64,000 bases of DNA from Croceibacterium_A sp035626815. GTDB lineage: Bacteria > Pseudomonadota > Alphaproteobacteria > Sphingomonadales > Sphingomonadaceae. The stretch spans positions 1 to 64,000 of the forward strand of contig DASPMY010000013.1 of the NCBI GenBank assembly GCA_035626815.1. Reading direction: 5' to 3'. Shown piece after piece: positions 35,050-44,600 of this stretch. Under the pieces are notes generated by a model. It saw only the letters and a program-made list of their open reading frames with translations. It was not told the origin of the DNA and did not search any database. The translations under genes and the position numbers were made by a program. Each line of letters begins with the position of its first letter. Position 1 is the first letter of the stretch.

Positions 35050-37094
35050 GCCACCTCCAGAATGCCTGCCCGTTTGGCAGCATCGAGCACTCGGGCTCCT
35101 CGTTGAGCTTGCTTCGCTGATATCTCTTTTTCCCAACCAGCCAAAGCATACCCCACGATGGTGTTTGCAACCTTCAGATCGAAGTCGGTCACCGCGGTGG
35201 ATGTCGAAGCCCAAGCCACGATCCTCGCCCAATCAGCACCATTCAACTCCATGCATCTATCAATCAGCTCTCTTTCCGGATCGGAGCGGGCTGGCTTGGG
35301 TTGAGCTATCTTGATGGCCCCTCCACTCAGTTCCGGAGGTAGCGGCTGAACCGTCGGAAGCGTCAATGCATGTAAGCGCTCCCAGCATTCCTCCTTCTTG
35401 CAGAACTCCGTCACGTTCCTCGCACCGGCTCCCGCTACGATGGCCTCGTGGACCAAGCCGGACCACTCGGTAAGCATCGACGTCATCTCGGCTGAGAGAG
35501 ACTGGTTTTCCCAAATCCACTCAAGGTCGATTTGGTCTGCATATTCAGCGTGGATTTTTGCCAGCACATAGGTGACCACATTGGCGCGATAAGATTGTAT
35601 CGACGCTTTGCGCACCGCTCCCTGGGCAGTCTTCGACAGGATCAGCAGGGCAATCGTTTGCCGGTAAAAAATGGGATCGGGCGACCACCCTGCGGAAAAG
35701 CGATCAGGCAATGCGGCCATAAAGGCCGCAAAGTTCTTCTGTGCCCCGCGGCTGACCACATGAGGCTGCTCCCACCAGCTCATCCATAACTTCGCCAAGT
35801 CAGTCTTCGTGAAGCGCTGGTTCTTAGGATACTCGGCGTCGAAATCTCGTCGCTTGGCGGGCGTCGAGCCGAGACGCATTCGGGCCACTTCGTAAGCGCC
35901 CCGAGCCCTCTCATAAAACCAACGGCTCTCCTCCCCCGGTGCCCATATCTGTTCTGACAGTCTCTCGATGGCAATGTGGAACTCGTTGTTGGCTGATAGG
36001 TCAGCCAGCTGGACAGGGTTCTGCGTGTTTGCAAAGCGCGCGATGAGCGGAACGAAATCTCCGAGTTTAGTCGGCTCAACCCTCGTCAATTTTACCGAGA
36101 CCGCAACTCGGCTGATGTCGATCTTGTCTACCTTAGCGGCGCGATGGATTGACGCGGTCGTTTGCGCTCCGTTGACGATCTGAAGACCGCGCAGCCGCCG
36201 AATGACAGTCTCGCCATTCAATTCTCCAACCTCGATCTCGTCGGCGGTCGCAGTCAGACCGTTATTATACGCGAGAAAGCGCTCCGGTTCGTTCCGCAGT
36301 GTCTCCCGGATGCCCTTGTTCACATTGCCGCGGGCTTGCAGGAATGACCGGACGTTAAACTCAAACAGGCGAGCCCCGAACTGATTGTAAAGCCGCGAAA
36401 GCGCTTCGCCAGGAAGAACAAGCAGAAATGTCTGATATTCGGCAGGAGGCGGTTTCATCTCCAAGGCCGGGATCGGCCGCCCAAGCAGCTTTGCAAAATC
36501 GATCTCGATGCGATCTCGCGTTACCTCTTCGCCCGCCGCTCGATACAGCCGCTCCAGGTCCCAAACAGAGAACTCCACAGGGCGGCCGTCGATTTCCAGC
36601 TCTTCAATGGCCTTGTCCCGCACCAAGCCATTCGTGAGGATGTTCACTCGAACTTCGGCGATCCGCGGCAACTCTTCCCGGATACGTGTCGCCGCTTCCG
36701 CGACCATTTGATTGGTCTGGAACCGTTCGTGATCCCCAGAAGCTGCATAGGTGAAGAACCGCGCCGCGCGGCCCGCCAGCCTCTCGATTTCCTGCGCTTG
36801 TAGATACTCTCCGTCGCTTTCCGGAAGGAACCTAGCGATAATCAGCTCTAATCGTGTGCTTTCGTCCGGAAGTGAGTAGGCGATGATCTTGCATCGGTTG
36901 CGCCCCTCGACATCCTCATAGGGGCAGAGATCATGCTCAGTCAGAACGCCGCCCTCTTCGAGATCGGCAAGCATTACTTCGGCCAATGCAACGTCCGAGG
37001 CTAGAGAATGGCTTTCGCCACGGTCATGGCGCTCTTGCTCGGTGTCTCGCAGCAGGCGGGCCTTAAACTCTTCGACTAGTTGAGCCTCAAGCAT
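35046..37094 (-). CDS. AIPR family (abortive infection phage resistance) protein
   Basis: A 682-residue protein of the AIPR family (Pfam PF10592). The family core is clear at about residues 240-310: FEFNVRSFLQARGNVNKGIR, ERFLAYNNGLTATAD and GLQIVNGAQTTASIH. The N-terminal 200 residues are mixed alpha/beta, possibly a degenerate nuclease fold; the C-terminus is helical. AIPR proteins recur beside cytosine methylases, Vsr and ATPases in restriction-like loci, but their activity is not established. It converges on HerA (4-base overlap of ends), which would give antisense overlap if both are expressed. Confidence 0.88.
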   Translation of the reverse strand: MLEAQLVEEFKARLLRDTEQERHDRGESHSLASDVALAEVMLADLEEGGVLTEHDLCPYEDVEGRNRCKIIAYSLPDESTRLELIIARFLPESDGEYLQAQEIERLAGRAARFFTYAASGDHERFQTNQMVAEAATRIREELPRIAEVRVNILTNGLVRDKAIEELEIDGRPVEFSVWDLERLYRAAGEEVTRDRIEIDFAKLLGRPIPALEMKPPPAEYQTFLLVLPGEALSRLYNQFGARLFEFNVRSFLQARGNVNKGIRETLRNEPERFLAYNNGLTATADEIEVGELNGETVIRRLRGLQIVNGAQTTASIHRAAKVDKIDISRVAVSVKLTRVEPTKLGDFVPLIARFANTQNPVQLADLSANNEFHIAIERLSEQIWAPGEESRWFYERARGAYEVARMRLGSTPAKRRDFDAEYPKNQRFTKTDLAKLWMSWWEQPHVVSRGAQKNFAAFMAALPDRFSAGWSPDPIFYRQTIALLILSKTAQGAVRKASIQSYRANVVTYVLAKIHAEYADQIDLEWIWENQSLSAEMTSMLTEWSGLVHEAIVAGAGARNVTEFCKKEECWERLHALTLPTVQPLPPELSGGAIKIAQPKPARSDPERELIDRCMELNGADWARIVAWASTSTAVTDFDLKVANTIVGYALAGWEKEISAKQAQRGARVLDAAKRAGILEVA

Positions 37095-37185
37095 CGACCA
37101 TCACGCCCCCTCAGCTATCGCCCTCAAGGTGACGACTGTCGCATTCCTGCCCCGTCTTGCAAGTTGCCTTCGTGCCAAGGTTTTT

Positions 37186-37197
37186 GCAACGCGTTGC
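37186..37197. promoter_or_regulatory. palindrome GCAACGCGTTGC upstream of the AIPR gene
   Basis: A perfect 12-bp palindrome 92 bases upstream of the AIPR start, identical to the core of the 14-bp palindrome at 22850-22863. It lies in the 210-base non-coding right end of the island (37095-37304). The same stretch has two GGTTTACA repeats (37214-37221 and 37266-37273) that match copies near the left end (AGTTTACA at 21361-21368, GGTTTACA at 21373-21380), candidates for integrase arm sites. Confidence 0.45.
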
Positions 37198-37304
37198 TCG
37201 TGCGTCCGCAATCGGTTTACACCCCCACGGTAAGCCTCTGATTGATAAGGGCCAGAAAGGTCGCTGGTTTACAGGATTAGGCGCAGAAAACCGCCATTTC
37301 GCCT

Positions 37305-37344
37305 AGCTTGGGAAGCTTCTGCTCTGCCATTGAGCTACACCCGC
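37305..37344 (-). repeat. right attachment repeat, truncated tRNA-Gly 5' half
   Basis: A 40-bp copy of the anticodon-to-5'-end half of tRNA-Gly with one change in the D-loop (AATGGCA for AATGGTA). It cannot make a full tRNA. The sequence to its right (from 37345) should be the ancestral upstream flank and promoter of tRNA-Gly, now detached from the functional copy 16 kb away. Positions 37345-37527 contain no gene that I can support. Confidence 0.92.
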
Positions 37345-37527
37345 ATTTCAAGGACATGCTGCCGCGGCAAGCCTTGTGGCCGGCCCCCTGCAGCGGTGCC
37401 CTCGAAGCACCGCCCTTCGCATGCGACGGTGGGGCGGGTCAATGGCCAGGCGGCCGCGCCCGCTGCCGCCTCGAGCCGCGGCGCGTGCTCGAGGATGCCT
37501 TCGTGGTGGGCGGGCCCAGCCCGTGCA

Positions 37528-38433
37528 TCAGGGCTGCGCCTGCGGCGCGCGCCAGGTATCGTCGAGCATCTTGATGATCGCCGAGAAGTCCTTCGCCGAC
37601 CCGCCGAGGTCGGAGAACCGGGCATACAGGTCCGCGGCGCGCGCGCCCATCGGCGTGTAGGCATGCGCATCCTCGGCCGCGGCCATCGCCAGCCGCAAAT
37701 CCTTCAACATCAGGGCCGCGGCAAAGCCGCCGTCGTAATCGCGATCGGCCGGGGTCTCCGGGCCGACGCCCGGCAGCGGGCAATACGTCGTCATCGACCA
37801 GTTCTGGCCCGACGCCTGGCTCGAGATGTCGAAGAACACTTGCGGGTCGAGCCCGAGCTTGCGGGCCAGAATGAAGGCCTCGCAAGTCGCGACCATCGAT
37901 GCGCCGAGCAGCATGTTGTTGCAGATCTTGGCGGCCTGCCCGGCGCCCGCGTCGCCGGCGTGGATGACCGCGCGGCCCATCCGCTCGAGAACCGGCACCG
38001 CGCGGTCGAAGCCTTCCCGGCTGCCCCCGACCATGAACGTGAGCGTGCCCGCCTCGGCCGCGGCGATGCCCCCCGAAACGGGGGCGTCGACCATGACGTA
38101 ACCCCGCGAAGCGGCCTCGCCTTCGACCGCGCGCGCCGTGGCCACGTCGATCGTCGAGCAGTCGATCAGCAGCGCCGATGCCGGCGCCGCGCCGAACACG
38201 CTCGCTTCATAGACCTCCCGCACATGCTCGCCGGCCGGCAGCATCGTCACCACCACGCCGGCGTCGGCGACCGCCTCGGCCGTCGAGCCGGACAGCTTGC
38301 ACCCGGCGTCTGCCGCGCGCCGCATCGCCTCCGGCGACAGATCGAACGCGTGGACCTCGATGCCCGCCCGGACGAGATTGGCCGCCATGCCGCCGCCCAT
38401 GTTGCCGAGGCCGATGAACGCCAGGTGCGGCAT
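37528..38433 (-). CDS. mmsB: 3-hydroxyisobutyrate dehydrogenase
   Basis: A 301-residue NAD-dependent dehydrogenase of valine breakdown, oxidising 3-hydroxyisobutyrate to methylmalonate semialdehyde. It starts MPHLAFIGLGNMGGGMAANL (nucleotide-binding loop), then VDAPVSGGIAAAEAGTLTFM (substrate motif) and GAGQAAKICNNMLLG with the catalytic Lys. It begins 3 bases after the enoyl-CoA hydratase gene. Together with mmsA upstream the order fits the distal valine pathway. Confidence 0.93.
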   Translation of the reverse strand: MPHLAFIGLGNMGGGMAANLVRAGIEVHAFDLSPEAMRRAADAGCKLSGSTAEAVADAGVVVTMLPAGEHVREVYEASVFGAAPASALLIDCSTIDVATARAVEGEAASRGYVMVDAPVSGGIAAAEAGTLTFMVGGSREGFDRAVPVLERMGRAVIHAGDAGAGQAAKICNNMLLGASMVATCEAFILARKLGLDPQVFFDISSQASGQNWSMTTYCPLPGVGPETPADRDYDGGFAAALMLKDLRLAMAAAEDAHAYTPMGARAADLYARFSDLGGSAKDFSAIIKMLDDTWRAPQAQP

Positions 38434-38435
38434 TG

Positions 38436-39209
38436 TCAGCGCCCCTTCCACTCCGGCTTGCGCTTGGCTGCGAAGGCCGCCATGCCCTCCTTCTGGTCGT
38501 CGGTCCCGAACAGGCCGTGGAACAGGCGGCGCTCGAAGGCGATCCCCTGCGCCAGCCCGGTCTCGAACGCCGCGTTGACTGCCTCCTTGTTGGCGATCGC
38601 GGCGAGCGGCGCCATCGCGGCGATCGTCGCGGCGACGGCCAGCGCCTCCTCGAGCAGGCTTGCGGCCGGCACCACCCGGGCGACCAGGCCGGCCCGCTCG
38701 GCCTCCTCGGCACCGATGCGCCGGCCGGTCAGGCACATGTCCATCGCCTTGGCCTTGCCGACGGCGCGGGTCAGGCGTTGCGATCCGCCCATGCCGGGGG
38801 TGACGCCGAGGGTGATCTCCGGCTGACCGAACTGGGCGCTGTCGGCGGCGATGATCAGGTCCGCCATCATCGCCACTTCGCACCCGCCGCCGAGCGCGAA
38901 GCCCGCGACCGCGGCGATCCACGGCTTGCGCGTGGCCGTGACCCGCTCCCACCGGGCGAAGAAGTCATGCCCGTACATGCTGGCGAAGCCACGCTCGGCC
39001 ATCTCCTTGATGTCGGCGCCGGCGGCGAAAGCGCGCTCGCTGCCGGTCAGCACGGCGCAGCGCTGGCCGTCGTCGGCATCGAACGCCGCAAAGGCGTCGA
39101 CGAGCTCGTCGAGCACCTCGGTGTTGAGGGCGTTGAGCGCCTGCGGCCGATCGAGCGTGATCAGGGTGACCGCACCCCGCTGTTCGACCTTGATGGTTGC
39201 GTAGCTCAC
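38436..39209 (-). CDS. enoyl-CoA hydratase, probably methacrylyl-CoA hydratase in valine degradation
   Basis: A 257-residue crotonase-fold protein: LDRPQALNALN, FAAGADIKEMAERG (oxyanion hole), FALGGGCEVAMMADLIIAAD, and QPEITLGVTPGMGGSQRL with both catalytic glutamates in place. The GTG start at 39209 follows AAGGGAG. Placement between mmsA and mmsB suggests the substrate is methacrylyl-CoA, but crotonases are broad and a general fatty-acid role is possible. A 3-hydroxyisobutyryl-CoA hydrolase is not present in the window. Confidence 0.9.
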   Translation of the reverse strand: MSYATIKVEQRGAVTLITLDRPQALNALNTEVLDELVDAFAAFDADDGQRCAVLTGSERAFAAGADIKEMAERGFASMYGHDFFARWERVTATRKPWIAAVAGFALGGGCEVAMMADLIIAADSAQFGQPEITLGVTPGMGGSQRLTRAVGKAKAMDMCLTGRRIGAEEAERAGLVARVVPAASLLEEALAVAATIAAMAPLAAIANKEAVNAAFETGLAQGIAFERRLFHGLFGTDDQKEGMAAFAAKRKPEWKGR

Positions 39210-39258
39210 TCGGCAAACTCCCTTCTCGCACAGCCTGCGCCGGCCCGGCCGCGGGCAT

Positions 39259-40755
39259 TCAGGCCATCGTCGGAATCACGAAGGCGTTGCTGCCGTCACC
39301 GCCGCCGTCGGGCCAGCGCTGGGTCACCGTCTTGGTCCGGGTCCAGAAGCGCACGCCGTCCATGCCGTGCTGGTTGGCGTCGCCGAAGGCGCTGCGCTTC
39401 CACCCGCCGAACGTGTGGTAGGCCAGCGGCACCGGGATCGGCACGTTGACGCCGACCATGCCGACGTTGACCCGCGCGGCAAACTCGCGCGCGGCATGGC
39501 CGTTGCGGGTGAAGATGGCGACCCCGTTGCCGTACTGGTGGCGGCTGGGAAGCTCGACCGCTTCCTCGAAATCCTTCGCGCGCACGATCTGCAGCACCGG
39601 CCCGAAGATTTCGTTGCGGTAGCTCTCCATCTCGGGCGTCACATGGTCGATCAGGGTCGGGCCGACGAAGAAGCCGCTTTCGTGGCCCTGCAGGGTGAAC
39701 CCGCGCCCGTCGAGGACGATCTCGCCGCCTTCGGCTTGCGCCTTGGCGATCCATTCCTCGATCTTCGCCTTGTGCTGGGCGGTGACGACCGGTCCGTAAT
39801 GCGCTTCGGCGTCGGTCGAGATGCCGACGCGCAGGCTTTCGATCGCCGGGATCAGCTTCTCGCGCAGGCGCTCGGCCGTCTCGTCGCCGACGGGAACCAC
39901 GACCGGCAGCGCCATGCAGCGCTCGCCCGCGCTGCCGAACGCCGCGCCGGCGACGTCGCTGACGACCATGTCCATGTCGGCGTCGGGCATCACGATGCCG
40001 TGGTTCTTCGCCCCGCCCATGGCCTGCACGCGCTTGCCGGCCGCGACTCCGCGCTTGTAGACGTAGTGGGCGATGTCGGACGAGCCGACGAAGCTGACCG
40101 CGGCGATGTCGGGATGGTCGAGGATCGCGTCGACCATCTCCTTGTCGCCGTGGACCACCTGGAGGATGCCCTCCGGACCACCGGCCTCGCGGAACAGCTC
40201 GGCGAGGCGCACCGGCACGCTGGGGTCGCGCTCGCTGGGCTTGAGAACGAACGCGTTGCCGACCGCGACGGCGATGCCGAACATCCACATCGGGATCATC
40301 GCCGGGAAGTTGAACGGCGTGATTCCGGCGCCGATGCCGACCGGCTGCTTCATCGAAAAGACGTCGATGCCGGGCCCCGCGCCGTGGGTGTACTCGCCCT
40401 TCAGCGCGTGGGGGATGCCGCAGGCGAACTCGATCACGTCGAGCCCGCGCTGAACGTCGCCCCTGGCGTCGGCGACGACCTTGCCGTGCTCGCTCGAGAG
40501 CAGCCGGGCCAGCACGTCGAGGTCGGCTTCGACCAGCCGCTTGAATTCGAACATCACCCGGGCGCGGCGCTGGGGATTGGTCGCCGCCCACGCCGGCTGC
40601 GCCGCCTTCGCCGCGTCGACCGCGCGGTCGAGCTCCGCCTTGCCGCCGAGCGCGACCCGCGCCTGGGGCAAGCCGCTGTTGGGATCGAACACGTCGCCCA
40701 TGCGCCCGGCGCGGCCGCCGCTCCCGCCGACGATGAAGTGCTCGATGAGGCGCAT
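39259..40755 (-). CDS. mmsA: CoA-acylating methylmalonate-semialdehyde dehydrogenase
   Basis: A 498-residue aldehyde dehydrogenase that converts methylmalonate semialdehyde to propionyl-CoA. Signatures are IGAGITPFNFPAMIPMWMFG (cofactor site) and AGAAFGSAGERCMALPV with the catalytic Cys. The FNFPAMIPMWM and NHGIVMPDAD segments are typical of the CoA-dependent MmsA branch rather than ordinary aldehyde dehydrogenases. It is the first gene of the mmsA, hydratase, mmsB operon on the minus strand. Confidence 0.94.
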   Translation of the reverse strand: MRLIEHFIVGGSGGRAGRMGDVFDPNSGLPQARVALGGKAELDRAVDAAKAAQPAWAATNPQRRARVMFEFKRLVEADLDVLARLLSSEHGKVVADARGDVQRGLDVIEFACGIPHALKGEYTHGAGPGIDVFSMKQPVGIGAGITPFNFPAMIPMWMFGIAVAVGNAFVLKPSERDPSVPVRLAELFREAGGPEGILQVVHGDKEMVDAILDHPDIAAVSFVGSSDIAHYVYKRGVAAGKRVQAMGGAKNHGIVMPDADMDMVVSDVAGAAFGSAGERCMALPVVVPVGDETAERLREKLIPAIESLRVGISTDAEAHYGPVVTAQHKAKIEEWIAKAQAEGGEIVLDGRGFTLQGHESGFFVGPTLIDHVTPEMESYRNEIFGPVLQIVRAKDFEEAVELPSRHQYGNGVAIFTRNGHAAREFAARVNVGMVGVNVPIPVPLAYHTFGGWKRSAFGDANQHGMDGVRFWTRTKTVTQRWPDGGGDGSNAFVIPTMA

Positions 40756-40865
40756 CCGTTATCTCCTCACGCACGCCCGGCGCCTGGCCGGGTGATCGCG
40801 CCCAGTCGCGCCATTATGCAATGACACGTTGCGCGGGCAAACCCCGGGGCTGGTCGCGCACGGCG

Positions 40866-41492
40866 CTACTCGGCGTCCGGCTGCCGCTCGGGCACCGCGC
40901 GCCGGAACGCCTCGAGCCGCATGCAATTCTCCTCGATCTGCGCGATCCGCGGCCAGCTCACCTCGAGCCCGAAGCGCCGGGCATTGCCGAGCTGCGGTAT
41001 CAGCACGACGTCCGCCAGCGTCGGCCGCTCGCCGCAGGCGAACGCGCCGGACCGCGGGCTGACGACCGCTTCGAACGCGTCGAGGCCTTCGCGGATGACC
41101 GTTTGCGCCCATTGCCGGGCCGCCGCGTCGCCCGCCAGCGCGCGGATGCGGTCGAGAACCTTGAGATTCTGCAGCGGATGGACATCGCAGGCGATGATCT
41201 GGGCAAGCGCGCGGATCTCGGCGCGCTGCGCCGCGCCGCCCGGCAGCAACGGCGGCTCGGGCGCCACTTCGTCGAGATACTCGAGGATGGCGAGCGACTG
41301 GGTCAGGACGCGCCCGTCGTCGAGGGCCAGCGCCGGGACCAGCCCCTGGGGGTTCAGGCGCAGGTAGTCGGCCGCGCGCTGCTCGCCCTTGCGCAAGTGG
41401 TGCGAGCGATGCTCGACCGCGAGGCCCTTGAGCTCGAGCGCGATGCGCACGCGCCAGCTGGCCGACGAGCGAAAGTAGCCGTGCAGGATCAC
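40866..41492 (-). CDS. maiA: maleylacetoacetate isomerase (zeta-class glutathione transferase)
   Basis: A 208-residue glutathione S-transferase fold protein. The active-site motif SSASWRVRIAL (usually SSCSWRVRIAL, Ser-x-x-x-Trp-Arg) is near the N-terminus, with LNPQGLVPAL and LTQSLAILEYLDE for glutathione binding and DVHPLQNLKVL typical of zeta class. The enzyme isomerises maleylacetoacetate to fumarylacetoacetate in tyrosine breakdown. The middle Cys of the motif is Ala here, which occurs in some members. Other tyrosine-pathway genes are not in the window. The GTG start at 41492 has no strong ribosome site. Confidence 0.85.
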   Translation of the reverse strand: MILHGYFRSSASWRVRIALELKGLAVEHRSHHLRKGEQRAADYLRLNPQGLVPALALDDGRVLTQSLAILEYLDEVAPEPPLLPGGAAQRAEIRALAQIIACDVHPLQNLKVLDRIRALAGDAAARQWAQTVIREGLDAFEAVVSPRSGAFACGERPTLADVVLIPQLGNARRFGLEVSWPRIAQIEENCMRLEAFRRAVPERQPDAE

Positions 41493-41618
41493 GTCGCCGG
41501 CTCGCCGGTGTTCGGCGCGCGCGATGGCAGGCTGTCGACATGCACCGAGATGCGATCCCCCCAGGACGACGGCGGCCTTCCGGCGTTAGCCCGCTTTGGG
41601 GACACGGTCGACCCGATT

Positions 41619-41642
41619 CCGGCGCGGCCCGGGCCGCGCCGG
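41619..41642. terminator. 24-nt perfect GC palindrome after the giant gene
   Basis: Twelve paired bases on each side (CCGGCGCGGCCC and its complement) begin 8 bases after the stop of the 2305-residue gene on the minus strand. It can form a very stable stem, but there is no T-tract, so it would act as a pause or mRNA 3'-end stabiliser rather than a canonical intrinsic terminator. It separates the giant gene from maiA. Confidence 0.45.
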
Positions 41643-41650
41643 TGCTGGCG

Positions 41651-44600
41651 TCACAGGGCGAAGTCGGTGGCGGTCAGCGGGTGGTCGGTGGTGACGAGGA
41701 TGACGAGGTCGGCGGTGCCGCCGCCGTCGACGTCGCCTTCGACCTGCCACACTCCGCCGCCGGCGTCGAACGCGCGCAGCTCGCCGGCGGCGCCGCTGAA
41801 CGCATTCGAGCCGATCCAGCCGAACGCCTGGCTGCCGCCGGTGACGGTGTCGGCGTCGATCGCCGACAGGTCGATCTCGTCGCCGGTGGCGAAGTCGAGG
41901 ATCTGGTCGGTGTCGGCCGCGGTCGAGTGCGCCGCGCTGACGTAGGCGAAGCTGTCGTCGCCGCCGCCGCCGGTCAGGTCGTCGGCCCCGCCCGCGCCGT
42001 AGAGCGTGTCGGCCAGCGCCCCGCCGGTGATCGCGTCGGCGCCGGCGCCGCCGTAGACGACGAAGTGCCCGTCGAGCTCGAGCGCGCCGTCGAACGTCAG
42101 CGTCTCGCCGGCCGCGGCCAGCGTGTTGGCGCTGACCCGCAGCGTCTCGGTGGCGGCGACGTTGCCGTCGTCCATCTTCAGGTCGTAGGCGAACGAGTCG
42201 GCGCCGCCGCCGTAGGTCGTGTTGGCGGCGCTCAGCAGCACGATCATCTCGATCCCGGCGAGCTGCGTCGCCCCGAACGCGATCGTGTAGTCGCCCTGCA
42301 GGCCGAGCTGGTCGTTGGTGCCGCCCTGGCCGTCGACCGTGTCGCTCGCCCCGAACCGCCCCACGCCGAAGTAGAACCCGTCGTCCTGCTGCCCGCCGGT
42401 GATGGCGTCGACGCCGTTGCCGCCGAACGTCAGGAAGTAGCCGTCGGACTCGAGCGAGCCGTCGAAGATCACGTCCTCGCCGAGGCGCAGGCGGTTGAAG
42501 TCGACCACCAGCCGCTCGCCCGCGCCGACGTTGTCGTCGATCGTCGCCAGGTGGTAGTCGTAGGAGTTGGTCCCCGGATCGCCGAACCGGGTGTCCTGGC
42601 CCGACAGCAGCACCAGCGCCTCGATCCCGGCGAGGTTGCCGGCGCTGAACGTGTACGGCGTCGCGCCGATCCCGAACGTGCCGTAGTTGCCCTGCAGCCC
42701 GAGCTGGTCGTTGGTCCCGCCGCCGCCGTCGAGGTCGTCGAGCGGGCCGAGCGCGCCGCCCATGTAGAACCCGTCGTCGCCGCCGAGCCCGCTGGCGGTG
42801 TCGTCGCCGCCCTGCGAGAGGATGAACAGGTCGCCCTGCGCCGTGCCGATGATGGTGTTGTCGCCGCTGTCGCCCTCGAGCCAGTCGCCCGGCCCGGCGA
42901 CGCCGTTGACGGTCACCGTCACGGTCACCGTGTTGCCGCCGGTCAGGGTGTACTGGAAGGTGTCGCCGACGGTCGAGGTGTTGACCGCGCCCGAGGTGTT
43001 GTCGGTCAGCGTGTCGAACTCGCCGTTGGGGTCGTAGGTGTAGCTGCCGTCGGCGTTGACGGTCAGCAGCGCCCCCGAGGTGAGCATGACCGGGTTGCCG
43101 ACGTCGCCCGCCACCCCGTTGACGTGCGAGATGACCAGCGTGTCGCCGTCGACGTCGTCGTCGATGCCCGAGCCATTGTCGGCGAACAGCGCCCCGGCCA
43201 GGCCGGTCAGCACGTCGTCCTCGTCGGTCGCCACCGCATCCGGCTGCGCCACCGGCGCGTCGTCGACCGCGGCGATGTTGATCGTCTGGGTGGCGTAGTC
43301 CTCCTCGCTCGTCGGCCCCACCGCCGGATCGAGCACCGATGTCGGATCGGGATCGACCCCGGTCTGGCCGAGGTCGTTGACATAGACCTCGAGCGTGTCG
43401 CTGCCGTTGAAGTCGGCGTTGGGGGTGTAGCGCAGCGCGTTGGTCGCCGCGAGCGTGGTGTTGATCTCGGTCTGCGTGGCGAGGATCGAGATGAACTGGC
43501 TGTTGTTGGCGCTGCCCGGCTGGATGTCGCTCGCCTGCACGCCGCCGACGACGGTGGTGTCGAGCGTCAGGATGCCGCTGGTGACGAACAGCGTGTAGCT
43601 GATGTCGCCGGTCGCCTCGGCGTCGCTGACCGACATCGCGCTGCCGGTGGTCGACAGCACGACGTTGGTGTCGTCCTCGTTGATGTTGAGCGTGCCGCCG
43701 ACGACGAGGACCGGCGCGTCGTTGAGCTCGACGAAGCCGAAGTCGAGCGTGTCGTTGATATCCATCTGGCCGGTGCCGTCGTCGACCGTCTCGTCGTCGA
43801 AGGCCAGCGAGATCGCCTGGCTGACGACGATCCCGCCGGTCGCCGCGACGCCATTGTCGTCGTTGTCGGCGTTGTCGTCGGGGTCGTTGCCGCCCGTCGC
43901 CGTGGCGCGGCTGACCAGCTCGCCGCCGGCCGTGAAGTTCGAGGCGTCGACGCGGACGATGTAGTTGCCCGGGGCGAGGCCGGTGAAGCTGTACAGGCCG
44001 CCGCCGGCGGTGGTCGCCGTCGCCAGCTGCACGTCGGTGCCGTCGTCGTAGGCGTTGTTGCCGTTGGTGTCGGCGAACAGCGTCAGGTCGACGTCGTCGA
44101 TGCCGCTGTCGCCGGCGCCGTACGCGCCGTCGTTGTCGACGTCGAGGAACACCTGGTTGCTCAGCGTCAGCGAATCGAGCGCCACTCCGGACGACACGCT
44201 GAGCGTCTCATGGTTGCTGTCGGTGGCGGGGAAGTTGGCGCCCGACAGGGTGCTGTAGTTGTCGTACGCCGGGATCAGCTGGTTGGTGTAGCCGAGCACG
44301 GTCGAATCGAACTGCACGGTGACGGTGCGCCCGGCGGGGATCGTGCCGAGGTTGACCGCCGTCAGCGCGAACGCCGTGCCGGAGACCGGCGCGCCGCTGG
44401 CCCCGTCGAGGTCGTCGCTGCCCGGCAGGCGGCGCTCGCCCGGGTTGATCGTGCCGTACATCAGCTCGTCGCGGTCGGTGGCGCCGTACTGGTCGCTGAG
44501 CCCGACCTGGTGGCCGAGCTCGTGCATGATCGTGGTCAGCAGGTCGATGCGGACGCCCGCCTGGGTGTCCTTCGGCGCGGTCAGCACGCTGCCGGTGCCG

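Larger units (their letters stand above)
21278..37344. mobile_element. tRNA-Gly-integrated defence island (about 16 kb)
   Basis: The element is bounded by the 40-bp tRNA-derived direct repeats, has a tyrosine integrase at its left end, and is visibly poorer in GC than the flanks. There are no conjugation, replication or structural phage genes. Cargo is almost entirely nucleic-acid enzymes: reverse transcriptase, serine recombinase, HNH-like, HrgA-like, AspBHI-like endonuclease, cytosine methylase, Vsr, NurA, HerA and AIPR. This is the composition of a defence island. Excision could be tested by junction PCR; from sequence alone the att sites and integrase look intact. Confidence 0.9.
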
